Below are positions 32,603 to 44,864 of a stretch of 64,000 nucleotides of DNA, one piece after another. Numbering within the stretch: position 1 is the first letter of the stretch; every line of letters starts with the position of its first letter. The stretch is from assembly GCF_003590095.1 (NCBI RefSeq), contig NC_039488.1, positions 9,858,001 to 9,922,000 on the forward strand. The letters are read 5' to 3'. The position numbers and the translations under genes were made by a program. A model generated the notes under the pieces. That model made no database searches. It was not told where the DNA came from and saw nothing but the letters and a program-made list of their open reading frames with translations. The stretch comes from Trichoplusia ni (lineage: Eukaryota > Arthropoda > Insecta > Lepidoptera > Noctuidae).

Positions 32603-34748
32603 AGGTAGAGCTCTCTAATCATGCCCCTATTATAAAGTTCATCGCTAAATGAAAATATAGTACCAATATTATTATGTAACTAAAAGTAACTTAGACAAAT
32701 GAGGAGTCGGTAACCTCTGCCAAAACCTTCCGAACGAACAGCAATTAAAACAAATTTCAAATTTCCCCCAATGTTATAACGAGTCTAAAACTACAATAGG
32801 TAAGCCATTTTACACAGATTAACAAGAAAACTTTACGGAGATCCGAATAATCTTTTGGAATATGGGAATTATCTTTCACCTCGACTTAGGAAAATGGTTT
32901 GGCTTCCAGTGAATCTATTTTAGGAAAGCCGTTGAAATTTTGTTAAAAGGAAAGTTTGTTTGATTGATTTACTAAACGTAGGATGGATAAAAGGATATTT
33001 GACGCTAGATCGCTATCTAAATGGTAAATGTACGATTCATTTAAAATAGTTAATAGTCCTTTTATTATGATTGGAGTAATGGTAATGAATGCTCATCTAC
33101 TAAAGATAGGTATTAAACGAAGCTCTGACATAAAATGGCTTTAAATATTCTTGTACCTATACGAAAAGGGCGTATGATAGCAATTTTTGTTTTTCTCTCA
33201 TTGAAAATTACGATTTTACTTTTTCGAAAAAAGATTTTAGTCAGCTGTGTTCTTCAGGGTCAGGTGACGTATTTTTTCCGCTATAATTCTTTATGTATTT
33301 TCACTATACTCGTTCTTTATATGTCTGTATGATTCTTGGAAATATATAAACTCGGGTATCTGAAATGTATGCTGCTTCTTGTGTGAATAGTCTAATAGAG
33401 AACAGGAATGTAGAGGTTAAAAGTCGAGTGTGAATGCATGAATACAAGAAATATGACTTAATAAGAGCATCCTCTCTGACACTTTATACCTACCCCTTTA
33501 AATCTTGGTACGAAATTTAAACAACATGATTTTATACAAAGCTACATTATTATGATAGCAAGAGGCCAGAAATTCATGTTTTCATGCAAATACCTATCTA
33601 CCTTTAAAGTAAGTAACATTCATAATTCAACATATTTTATGTTAATTTTCTCCAGCAAACTTGATAATGTTTTAGACGTAGGATGTACATTACCCTGTTT
33701 TACATGCGTAATTTTATAGTTAGTTCTTAATACTTAGCTAAAACTATGATAAGTACCTTTTAAAGATGATATATAGTAATAAACTACCTAAAGTACGGTG
33801 CGCATTAGATGATAAATCCAGAAGTATGGCTTTATTACGGTAAAAGTTCAAGGTTTAGTTGATGTTAAAAATATTGCAATTCATAAATATAGGTTCTTGG
33901 AAAAGCAAGAACGTAGGGATTTCACAAAATTGCAAAGTTAGCGAATCTAGTTTCGTGATACAATATTTAGAACATGCTGCTTAATTCATACACAAGAATC
34001 TTCTACTTTTTTCCACTGTTTCCGTTCTTATTAGGTTTTTATCAATGTATACAAGTAGGTACAACAGATACATTAATAAACCTTACCTTCCGTTGGGTCC
34101 GTACTTGTATTAAATTAACGTCTGTTGTTCAGGATATTTGTGCCCAAAATAGGTAGGTACGACCCTCCGGCACGGACGAACTTATCATGTTTCACTGTAT
34201 CACAACCGAGTTACCTGCCTTCTTCCGAAGGAAAGACAATGAATTAAAATTTAAAGACGGAAATTTTGGGACTTAATACTAATTATCTGAAGGCGTCTTA
34301 ATAATTATGGAGTACTCCAATAATATTATTGAACGGTCTACTAATGACCAAACGTCTTTGGACAAATATAACTTTCAAATATATTGATTCAATGGCCGTT
34401 ACAAATGTTTAACACGTTATTTGGGCAAACATACGTCTCAACCATAAATGGTTATGTCAGTAATAGCGTAGGTATAGAAAGTACGCAAACTGACCGAAAA
34501 CTCATAAATCTTCTAATAGAATGGACCTTTCCCCGCCATTCGGAAAGTGAATCCCCGCATATCGGCTATCTGTAACCTTCGGCTCCGTTCGTGTCAGCTC
34601 GGCCGGTCGTGCGATCATCCGTACTGATTTACTCTTGCCATCTTTGTCTACATAACTTGTGGGTACAGGTGGACACAAAATATATTACGTGATTTATTGT
34701 ATTCTATTATTTCGGAATTCCTTTTTCATGGTTGTCACTTTTCTTTAC
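32603..34748. other. Intergenic, nothing strongly supported
   Basis: AT-rich. A GC-richer patch at 34550-34625 has no identifiable element. Frames are all under 70 codons. Confidence 0.5.
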
Positions 34749-34777
34749 GTATTTCCTTTGTAAATCAAAGGAAATAC
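34749..34777. repeat. Perfect 12-bp hairpin with 5-base loop
   Basis: GTATTTCCTTTG (34749-34760) and CAAAGGAAATAC (34766-34777) are exact reverse complements around TAAAT. Confidence 0.9.
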
Positions 34778-35525
34778 TTTACGTTCTATTAAAATAAAAC
34801 GAATAAGTATAAACATACTTAATGAAGACAAAGTGGGTACTTTTGTGTTTTAATTTATAATGAAAACCAAAAGCTTCTCGGAAATTATTCATGAGTGTTC
34901 ATACAACTGTATAAAACGGTGTACAAAGAGCACCATAGTGGGATTAGTTGATTCTTTTGTTTGTATTTACCGACTCTTACACGTGCACACGACCACTAAT
35001 AACGCTTTTTCATTTCGATACAAAAACATACACTAATTATATACACTACTTTTTATTTTTATCATCTCTTGATGTCGGGACAGTAATATAATTGAAATTA
35101 TCATTTTTAAAATAACGATGTCAATTTCTTATAGAAGCTTTATAAAAAATTGTTAGAGTATCATAATTTTCGCAATACCTTTTGAACAACATGGCACAAA
35201 AACACTTTAGTCATCGCTAGTACTTTCCATGACATTAAGCCAGGGACACAACGCGGCAGACCGCTTAGCGAAAGCATCGTCACTTTCACTATGACCTTTG
35301 ACACCTAAAGGGGTTTGTCTCGAAACGAGTGACACAGCCTAACGTGTGAACTATACTTTACTGTCTTAATAAATAACAAAATCGAAGGTCGGCTTTATAG
35401 AAAGTCGTTAAGTACGAGTTCTATAATTAACTTAAGACGTGAGGTCAAGGGACATTCGGTTTCACTTGAGCGACACTAAACGCAGTATTTGTGCGTAGAT
35501 GAAGTTTTTGTATATAATAATTATA
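34778..35525. other. Intergenic, nothing recognised
   Basis: AT-rich; no supported feature. Confidence 0.5.
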
Positions 35526-35805
35526 CTAGCTGTTGCCCGCAACTCCGTCTGCGTGGACTTCAGTTTACACCGTTCGGTAGTCCCCGTTTTCATAGGAATA
35601 CATACCCTTAGTGATCTTATAGCTTTTACACACCTTTTCAATTTTCCTTCGGGAACTATTTCAAAAATCGGGATAAAAAGGTAGCCTATGTTCTTTTCTA
35701 TGTCAATGGCTATGTACGTGCCGAATTTCATCTAAATCTGTTCAGCCGGTTTTGCGTGATTGAGTAACAAACATCCACACTTTCACATTTATAATATTAG
35801 TAAGA
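35526..35805 (-). mobile_element. Non-autonomous Helitron (280 bp), minus orientation
   Basis: On the minus strand it starts TCTTACTAATATTATAAATG (35805) and ends GCGGGCAACAGCTAG (35526), followed by T. The interior has GGATGTTTGTTACTCAATCA and GATGAAATTCGGCACGTACA, standard phrases of moth Helitrons. The 5' flank is T, not the usual A, so the extreme 5' end may have mutated. It shares its 3' end with the Helitron at 13889-14095. An 89-codon minus frame and a 61-codon plus frame inside it are not genes. Confidence 0.8.
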
Positions 35806-38029
35806 ATTTATGAGAATTTTTCAGTATTTCAATATAATAAACAAATGTAAAAAAATATTTGCCATTCTGAAGTTACTACGAATACTTACTTCGAAAACGT
35901 CAATCATATACATATAAAATGTCGGTACAAAACTGTTCACCACAATTATATCTAAAACATGGCCTAGTTTAGTTGTGGTACAACTGAGGGTTGTACAACT
36001 GTTGATTGCTCGCTTGTGTTATTATAAATTGATCAAAATGACTTAGTAATGAACATAAACTGTACATTTAACGTCCATAATTTAGTACATTGTCACTCTC
36101 ATTTTGTATTCAAACCAGGTATCATTGTTGATGATAAATCAAAGTATTTTGTGATGAAACAATAATAGTGATTTATATCGAAATGTTCCCAAACATTATT
36201 ATATTTCGATAAATTTGATTATTCGATAGGATAGTTTGACAGTAGGTAAGTAGCGGTAGCTTTTGAACTCATTTACGGCCAATTTCATAAAGTATTTTTT
36301 CTGTACGATAAGAAAAATATATTGTTGACAGAATTCCACCTTTTAATTGTCAAATAAGGTTTCAAATACAAATTTGAAGCAGTAACACTCGTTCAAGAAA
36401 AAAAGAGTATTATACCGTTTATAATATATATGGTTTATAACAAAAAGCCCGGTTAAAATACCTGTCTGATATTGACCTAATTTTTCACCCGAACAGCTAA
36501 AGAGAACTTGGCCCAATTCAATATGAAACTTTTTGTTTATCCGTCGACCTCACCTAAAATAATGTCAGAGGGACTTAGAATTAAATTGTTTGTTACAACA
36601 TTTACAACAGAATACTTCAAGACATTTGAATGTCAGTGTGTTGTCAATATTTTATGACGTAAATTGCATAACTCGTGACTGATGACACACTTCGTAAATA
36701 TGCAACAGTTATGTAAAAGTTTTGTCATAGCTTGCGTTCGCCGGAGATAGAAATTGCAGCCGCTATTGGTAATATAGGCCCTTCGTACACAAAGCAATTC
36801 AACTCCGTTTTTTGTATCCAAGCGATTATTGCCGTACATAGAGGGGAAATTCGTGAAGGCAAGCGTTGATGGTAAATTGTCGGGTATCATAGAATTGCGA
36901 TGCTATCTGTCAGGTATGACTGGTCTTAGATACGCGAATCAGTAGGTTCTTTATTTTACTGCATGTTTCACGGTCAAAAGTATTAAGTCGATTACCAGTA
37001 AACATTTAAGTATAATCAAGTGTGACTAAATAAGTTACGACTGAATCGAAATGAGTAATTTATACAGTCCTACAAAGCTCAAGACCGAAGACAAATCAAT
37101 ACCTTTCAATCCCATTGTTCTAAATTTGACGGAAATTACTGATGGTTAAACAGCGGCTAAAGTTCGTAGCCATAACTTTTGACTTACAATATTGATATTC
37201 AAATCGATAAATATTTCTATAAACTTGTTCGATCACGGCATGACGGTACAATGACCTCGACGTCTGAAACAAAAAAGAAGCTAGACTAACTGCCTAAGAA
37301 GTTAAGTCTAGGCCGTTGATGGACGATTATTACCTACAGTAACGAAATTGTTTACATGTTTTGAGTGATTGCAGACCATGAATAATTTCAACACGACGAA
37401 TGTATGGTGCGTGAACCAACCCTTTATAGATTTTATCGTACTGCCCCGGAAACGAGCATTGCTGTACAACAGTACGGACTGTAGATTTCAATTTATCGTG
37501 GTTTTCATAGAATGTCGTGCGGAAAATTGTTTTTGCGAGAATAGCAACACCTTACCTATTGATTTGTTAATTACTTACTGGGTATTGAAGTGTCGTGCTG
37601 TATGTAATTGTATTGTTGACTAATTAGATTGGTGCAGTGGCTAATGAGATTGGATTTCTATGTTGCTAATTTAGATTAAAATTCAAAGTTATTTGCATTG
37701 ATGCTAGTGTAAAATTAACAGAGCTTCAGATTTACTGCTCGGGAATAATAATTTTAAATAAAATATTGATGATTTACAGTTCAAAATTATCTTAAAGAGT
37801 CATGACGTAAAAAATTAAGAAAATCCGTATCTGCTATATGACATTTTATTTATTATCCTATCCATGTAAAGCGCGGTCCACAAGATATATTATTGTCAAG
37901 CAATTTCTCTTGATACAAGTAGCAGAACTTATGAAATTATTTTTACTACCTCACAATCATCAAATAAGAAAACATTTTATATCCAGACTCAAGATAACTT
38001 TCCTTGTCTTTATTCCTAAGGTTTTGTCG
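35806..38029. other. Intergenic; one unassigned ORF with coding-like codons
   Basis: Most is AT-rich without features. The minus frame 36633-36890 (85 codons) is GC-richer and has coding-like third positions, including YGNNRLDTKNGVELL and NFYLRRTQAM, but I recognise no family and see no good splice sites. It could be a lost exon or part of a transposon. Confidence 0.35.
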
Positions 38030-38281
38030 TAAAGGCCTGTTTACATTATCTTATCGTTTTAAAAGAAAAGTGTAAACGCTACCCGCTTTAGTAAGATCTC
38101 ACGTGCCTTTCAAAACATTTATACATATGTTATCGGAACATGCTGTTTTCAGCAGCACTAGCACAGAAATGACCCTCTACCGGACCAAGCATCAACGTTT
38201 ACTCACACTTTTACCAAACTCGCCTTGCTTTCTGTACTAAAGCACTCCCCTAAACACTGAGCTAGTGTAAACCGGCCTTAA
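38030..38281. mobile_element. TTAA-flanked MITE (about 244 bp) with 17-bp imperfect terminal inverted repeats
   Basis: The left end GGCCTGTTTACATTATC (38034-38050) and the reverse complement of the right end, GGCCGGTTTACACTAGC (38277-38261), agree at 14 of 17 positions. TTAA abuts the right end (38278-38281) and TAAA, one change away, abuts the left (38030-38033). A TTAA target suggests a piggyBac-like transposase. No coding capacity inside. Orientation is arbitrary. Confidence 0.65.
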
Positions 38282-38331
38282 GGCTCCTGAGTTTTACTTG
38301 GAAGTGTATTCACGATGTGTCTTTGTTTCAG

Positions 38332-38374
38332 GTTGGCTCTCTACCTAATTACACACGTTACGCACCCCGCCGAG
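38332..38374 (+). other. Possible 43-base exon between consensus splice sites
   Basis: The acceptor CTTTGTTTCAG ends at 38331; the donor CCGAG|GTAAGG starts at 38375. All three frames are open through these 43 bases, and two of them stay open for many codons beyond. It lies just right of the MITE. No product recognised; short splice-like pairs also arise by chance. Confidence 0.2.
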
Positions 38375-39944
38375 GTAAGGTGGCACCTTCATTTAGAACT
38401 TCTAACTTTATTATTTACGCTAAAAGGAAGGGTGAACGTGTTCTGTGTGTTCCACTGCGTACTAATAATTTTCGTATAACTAACATAATGATAAATTTGG
38501 TTTGTCATTTAATTTTAATACTTGTTTAGTCTATACTTGCCATTGGTTAGTTTGAATTTTTGTATGTAGATAGTACTAAACTTGTATTCGTCAATCAGCT
38601 TGGTAAATACCTGTTCTCATATAGGTTGCATTTTGTGTATAAAACAATCCTGCAGTAGAAAAACAAAAGATATTTTAAAACACGTCCTCGAAAAAACTCA
38701 GAATAGTATTTGTGGATCACACAAAACCTTGTTTTACGTAGAACTCGAAGCTGTGATACGTCCCGCAGTGGTCATTGGCGTGGTGACCTATACCACTCAG
38801 CTATCCGTGCAGTCAATCCAAGACGTGAGGTCTTAGTACATGTTAATCCTTTCTAGAACTTTTAGATCACCGTGACATCACGGTACTTTGATACATTCAT
38901 TATCCTTTTCTAAACTTATCCAATTATTACTTCTCTTCTCTTCCATTCTAGTACTTTTTTTTGTTAATGTTACTCTGATAATATTGGTTTATACTAAATC
39001 TACGAGTAATTACTCTTCGAAAACATTATACTGTGTAGAATATAGGAACTAGAAAAGGGCCTATAACGTTATAATAACCGAAAATTTATTTGTCGCCATA
39101 AATAAAGCGTCCGTTGTTCAGTTGCCAAACAAATTAATAAATTAATATCGAGTGTAAACCCGTAGGCACTAGGCAGGCGCTGATCGTTATAAATTCCACG
39201 AAAATAACGTACACCGGTAATAGAACAAAACAGGCGTTTCAAATGAAATATTATTTTAATTTCATGATATATTTTTTTATTTTTCCTCTCACACCTCGAA
39301 TTTTTAACAGAATACATGTTCTCAAAGATTTTTAGTCCGATAAACGCAATCAGACTTATAGAACAAGACCTAGAATTGAGGGATTTTGTCCTTATTAAAG
39401 TCTTTCTCTGAAAAGAACGAAAAATCTATCAAGTCCTCACCTACAAGTCAGTACTCCAAGAAGATAAATTGAGTGTTTGTCAAGTGGTTTGTAGTGTAGG
39501 ACCTCAGCCTTCATTAATTAGATTCTAATTAATAATAATTATTCAAGAAGTGTGTCTCTAAAAATACATTCAATTCGCACTAATGAATACTTGACACGTT
39601 TTAATTTAATTTATAACAATTGTCGAATGTTCCACTTTCATTAGACATCGATCGTTAGTATGTACAAAGTTTTCAGACAGACAGTAGTTAATTATTTTAT
39701 TTGGTTACTATGACTACTGGTGACCCATGTTTTCTTTGTAAGACGGTTTTCGGTTTAATATAAAGATACCGTATTACACTCACAAATGGCTTCCTAGTAG
39801 TACCACTTTTTTTAAGATTATCAGAACTACGTTAGAAACTCAAAAAGTTCACTTTTTTATCAATAGTTTTTATAAATAAACGGTCCTTGTAAAATACAAT
39901 GGTTACTACGCTGCATCCGTTTAGACTAGAAACTGACCCCAACA
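38375..39944. other. Intergenic, nothing recognised
   Basis: AT-rich, with small chance frames only. Confidence 0.5.
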
Positions 39945-40056
39945 TAGCTGGAGAAGGCTAGGGCAATGATGATACATGAACGATGTACGAAAGGGAATTC
40001 TTTACCAGTCAACCATAGGGTGAAGCAGAAAAGTGCATTATAATATTAGTATAGAT
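39945..40056 (-). repeat. Composite of three transposon fragments
   Basis: Left part (about 39945-39985): GACTAGAAACTGACCCCAAC...GGAGAAGGCTAGGG, the reverse of the repeat family in introns 3 and 5. Middle (about 39990-40025): on the minus strand ATGGTTGACTGGTAAAGAAT...CGTACATCG, like a moth LINE 3' end. Right edge (about 40038-40056): TCTATACTAATATTATAA on the minus strand, a Helitron 5' terminus without the rest of the element. The junctions suggest nested or rearranged insertions. Confidence 0.5.
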
Positions 40057-41263
40057 AAATTACAAGTTTTCAAACAAGCTCATGGGAATATATTATTACG
40101 TTCATGTAAAAGATATTTATTATTTGGGTATTAACTTATTATGGTTTATATCATCGCTCATTATCGAATCACATGCCGATTTGGCTGCGATGTCAAAGCC
40201 ATTACTACGAAAATTGTTACTGTGGCGACATTAAACGTTATTAATTATTTCAATATCTGTGCCACCATTCCTGATTGCGATATCGACAGAGCATATTCAA
40301 TTTATAATTGCAATCAATGATGTATTCGCATCCGCATGTATCATGCATTGTAAACATTATACACGTTTGCTGTTAAATGAAGCATTTCGTTAAGGAATTG
40401 ATTTCGAGGAATTTATTTTGAGGATTCCCCCAGCAAAACAAAAGGCATCGAAAGTTGCATTGTATGTAATGGGTCGTAGTGATATCATCATGGTAATAAC
40501 ACGTAAAAGAGTGACAGTAGACATTAACAGTGATTACTTCACACTCCTTCGCGGCCAATGTATCCACATTAGTTCAACAGATAGGTAATATACTTAGAAT
40601 GTTAGGCGAGGCTTTCAATAATGCTTTCAAGGTGTTATAAAGTTTGTAAGGCGTGCCGGAAAGGTTAGTTTTTAAACTGAAGTTTACGCATAAAACCATG
40701 ATTATGATAGGCAATATCCAATTCCCAAAGTTATTATACAAGATATTGATGCTTCAGCCAACCTTCTTAGCTTATTTTGACAATTTACTGTACAGTTTCG
40801 GTGAACGTCTTCGCCGAACTATCGGTGTCGTAATTTTACGCGTATAAGTTTCATATAACACGATCGTTTTTCCTTACGAGTTGGCAAGTTTGTAGTATCA
40901 ACAAAGTTTGTTCAAGACGCCCGCGCCGCTGCAATGTTGTGTTAAATTTCATAATACTTTAGTATTAAGATTTTACTTAAGTGTTTCATGGTTAACCTCA
41001 AAAGACAAAGCTCATTAGCGGCTACTTTTGATGCAGCAAATACTTTAAACAAATAGAAGTAAGGGTAATATTTGACATTTTAAAGACCACTGCAACAAGT
41101 GTTACAAAAGTGTGCATGCATAAAGATGAGTATATGAAATAGTATGCTTTCATGTGAAGTAAACGTTGTTTAAATGTTCTTACCACAGCAGCAGTATTTC
41201 GTATGTTACAGAAAAACAAATTATTCTTGTGTGATTGGTGACGCATACAACTCGATGGAGTTG
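40057..41263. other. Intergenic, nothing recognised
   Basis: AT-rich; no supported feature. Confidence 0.5.
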
Positions 41264-41331
41264 CGCGATCAAAACCATGATCTAGATTGACAGTATACGA
41301 AACAAATTGACGATCACGGATTTTGATCGCG
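41264..41331. repeat. Imperfect inverted repeat around CGCGATCAAAA
   Basis: CGCGATCAAAA (41264-41274) pairs exactly with TTTTGATCGCG (41321-41331), and the adjoining CCATGATC and GATCACGG pair imperfectly. The spacer is about 30-46 bases. Confidence 0.7.
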
Positions 41332-43416
41332 GATCGTACCCTGATTGAGCGAGGACAAGTGCCATTGATTTCAACAATAACTGTCGAGAGTGATTAAATA
41401 ACTGCAGTGTGCTGTGACTAATCTTGCCTTATCACACTGTCGTTATTAACTATGTATCAGTTATAGCGCAAACCATTAAGACAAGTTTTTCTCATGTTGT
41501 ATTTATTCGTTAAAACGGTGATGGGCCATTAATGTGCCTTCTGGAGATTAGAAGAAAGCGTTTCCCAGTCGGTCATTTACGAGATTATTTTTAAATCAAG
41601 GACTTTTTACGAGACTCGCGGTCGTTTTGTTGAAGAAAATCTTGCTTATTACAGTTTTGATGCAATATATTAAAACAGGATACAGGTAGAGATTCAAAAA
41701 TAAGCAGTTAAAACTTAGGCAGGTCAATAAAATTAGGGCACGACATGATTTTCAAATGTAATTATTTTTTTGTGAAGTAGATTCTTAATAAATAATACAA
41801 GCACAAACTTAGACAGAACTTCGTTTGCTTGCCTTTAACATTACAGTATCAAAGGCTTACAACGATAGACTGATTCTAAAGCCACCAATGCGACAGCCAT
41901 AAAATAAAACGTTCAAAGATATACTTGTAAAAGAAATAGGCTTTATTACATATAAACTGCGACTCACCCTGTAACAAGATCTTGTCTTTTTATGATGCTC
42001 AAGACGGCAAAACTCTTGAACCGAAGCTTTTTTATTAAAGATTAACATGACCTAAAAGAGTTATGTTTTATAGTTACCTAATACTTTTTTATTTTATGGA
42101 TATGTAATAAAGTTTCTATGGAAATTCTTAACCTTCATAAAAAGTGGCCAAGTTATGCGGGTCGTGCTATTAGTATAATTTTGTTGGATAAGGTCGTTTT
42201 AGACTTCGTAGTTCATTCATATATTTTGATGTTAGTTGATTTAGGTGTATATTAAGTGGATGTTTTAATCCACACTTTCCATGTTTCTTCGCAATATTAT
42301 CGAAACACTAGTTTCTTTCTACAAAGTTATAAAATGTGAAATACTACCTAGAAATACCGTCACACAAGCGTCCCCCTACATAGAGCAGGGTCTTCTGCTA
42401 TACTATTCACAAGAAACACATATAAACTACAGCGCCATTTGAACATTAACGAACCTAAACAATTACGTAGTAAACCGCAAATAGATAAATACTAAACAAT
42501 TCTAACTGACATTCAGTAAGACTGAATACAAGACAGTATGAATCGTCTCACATAAAATGCTAAGTCAGTAAAGTAATCACAATATCCAATACATTAATAT
42601 CTTATTCAAGTACACGGATCGTGGGCGATGGTCACGGTAGTCGAGCGCCACTTGATACTTCCCTTGTTCGGTGTACCGTCATTGTGTACTGGCTACCTTT
42701 TGAACCACTGTTTAAGGGGAAGTTTCGGTACGCGAGCAAATAAACGTTGAACGAAAATTGAAGTTGAAAGAGACTGACGTAAAAAGAGGGTTGTTTGACG
42801 TGACGTGAGGTGAGTTTGACATGTCTTTCTGTGGCAAACGGATTGCGCGATTTCAATTTAGTTTGTCTTGTATTAAAGGTGAATTATGTGCGATTGTTCT
42901 TAGATATGTTTGATACAAATCGGTCGAGCCTTCTAATAGTTATGGGGTGTGAAAGTTTTTTCCGTCAGGGCTTTCTTAAACGTTATTTTTTCTTGTTATA
43001 TTAATTGTAAAAGCAAGCCTATTTTACAAGTGGTGTCGTCAGATATAAAACACTATACTATATGTAATGTCAGCAATTAGTTTGACTTTTAAAATCAATT
43101 CTGTGTACACGGATTTGTTACGACTAAATCTAAACACATCACGGACGGAGCAATTAATTTTTGAACAGGTTTATTATTTATTTGAAATATTTATAATTGA
43201 AAATATTATGTATCCATCTTTGATTTTAATTTCATGCTTACAGCGTGTGAAACCATATTATATTATGCATAACATTATAATGTTTATGTTAATACGTAAC
43301 CGTATCGTGTATGTAAATTAGCTGCTCATTACACATTAATCAAAAGTACCATTTATAACCTAAACGTTATTGCTATACAAACAAGAAAGGTTAAATTATT
43401 TTTTATTTACACGGCA
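41332..43416. other. Intergenic, nothing recognised
   Basis: AT-rich with frames below 90 codons, none convincing. Confidence 0.5.
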
Positions 43417-43458
43417 TTAAACTGAACTATTAATAATAATATTAATAGTTCAGTTTAA
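43417..43458. repeat. Perfect 19-bp hairpin with 4-base loop
   Basis: TTAAACTGAACTATTAATA (43417-43435) and TATTAATAGTTCAGTTTAA (43440-43458) are exact reverse complements around ATAA. Same design as 19785-19832. Confidence 0.93.
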
Positions 43459-44714
43459 ATTTATATAAGTAAATATTACGTGATTCTGAATCGATTTGAT
43501 TCTATAACCGTCGTCAATGGAATTGTTAATCGACAAAGCAATTATGAGTTGAATGTTTGCTGAAGTAAAAGTTGTCGGTTCGTTTAGTGAGACCATACTT
43601 TTATTAAGCCGATGGTGCTCTACACTGTTATCACCTGTCATCTTCGATTAATGACACCTTGCGTGCGCGTTGTTGATTTTTAGGTCATTTTTTATGCCAT
43701 TAGCTTTTACATTTTGTTAAAAGTTTGATTGATTGTAGGTACGTATTGTGTTCTATTCTTAACTTACATTTGATAATTGAATATTGAAATTGATGGTGTT
43801 TTAAGTTTTAATTTATTGACGTATGTTTTTTTGTGGTTACGTTTTTAAATTTGAGTTTGGTCTAGTTGTACTGGATGGAGCTACAATTATTTAACTCTAG
43901 CTTTTACAGTAAAAACTTGTCTTAAAATGAGAGTGCGGTCTAGATTCTCATCGTAATTAATGGATCCTGTTACCGTTAACTTGGTAAGTAATTATGTCCT
44001 ATAACGATAGCCATCCTATCAAATGAATCACACCTTTTTTATCTACCTCGATGAATAATCTTAATAGTTAATAGAATACATAATTTCTGCATTTGCTAAA
44101 CGTTTTACGCTAACATCATCGATCGATTTCGTTGAGAGTTTTCCTTGTATACCTGTCAAACTGCTTTCTTTTTTAATAAATTCCCGTTAATATTCATACG
44201 ATCACGGATACTCGTAAATTGCTTAATTTGTATACAAAAAAAATGATTTTAGTACTTAAAAATATATTTTCGACATCATACGCTGCTTTTACTAAATTCT
44301 GGTGAAACAAAACTTCATAATAATTTGAGTCTTCGAGAAAAAAACATCCCCCTCTATGCAATCGGTTTCGCAGCACAATCTCTTACTATCAACATTAGAT
44401 ATAGCCATGACGTCATACAAGAACACTTTAAAAACCAATAAGCTAAGTCATGCATAATGATTTGCCTAATTGATCTGCAAGGTTACGATCTGTTGTTTTT
44501 CAATGACTCCTAACATCACTTTCACTTGTAGTCACGATTCTCTATGATTATTGGTCGAATAAATTTGTGAGAATTGTTTGATATTGGAGAAACTTGATTA
44601 TTTGAATACTGAAGCTGGTTTCTCGCTTCACACGTGCAAGCATGCAGGTTGGTTGAAAGATTTGATTCGCATTTATTTCTCTAATGGGCTATTGGCTAGG
44701 TAATTTCTTTAAAC
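43459..44714. other. Intergenic, nothing recognised
   Basis: AT-rich. It contains one CRE octamer (44408-44415) and a TTG|GTAAGT near 43980, without supporting context. Confidence 0.5.
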
Positions 44715-44864
44715 AAATCTACGGCCTCGAATGAGATGGCGCGACGAACTTGATGCATACCACAAACAATGTATGGAAAAAGCAATAGACCGGACAGAGT
44801 GAAAGAATCTAAGGGAGGCCTTTGCCCTGCAGTGGGACAGTAAGGGCTGAAAAAAAATCTACGG
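44715..44864 (+). mobile_element. 5'-truncated LINE 3' end with exact 10-bp target-site duplication
   Basis: The insert (44725-44854) encodes, on the plus strand, RWRDELDAYHKQCMEKAIDR, then an in-frame TGA, then REAFALQWDSKG and a stop, ending in GGGCTGAAAAAAA. This is the C-terminus of a moth LINE related to the one at 11370; TGA probably replaced a Trp codon. AAATCTACGG flanks it at 44715-44724 and 44855-44864. One internal stop but a perfect duplication suggests a moderately young, dead-on-arrival copy. Confidence 0.85.
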
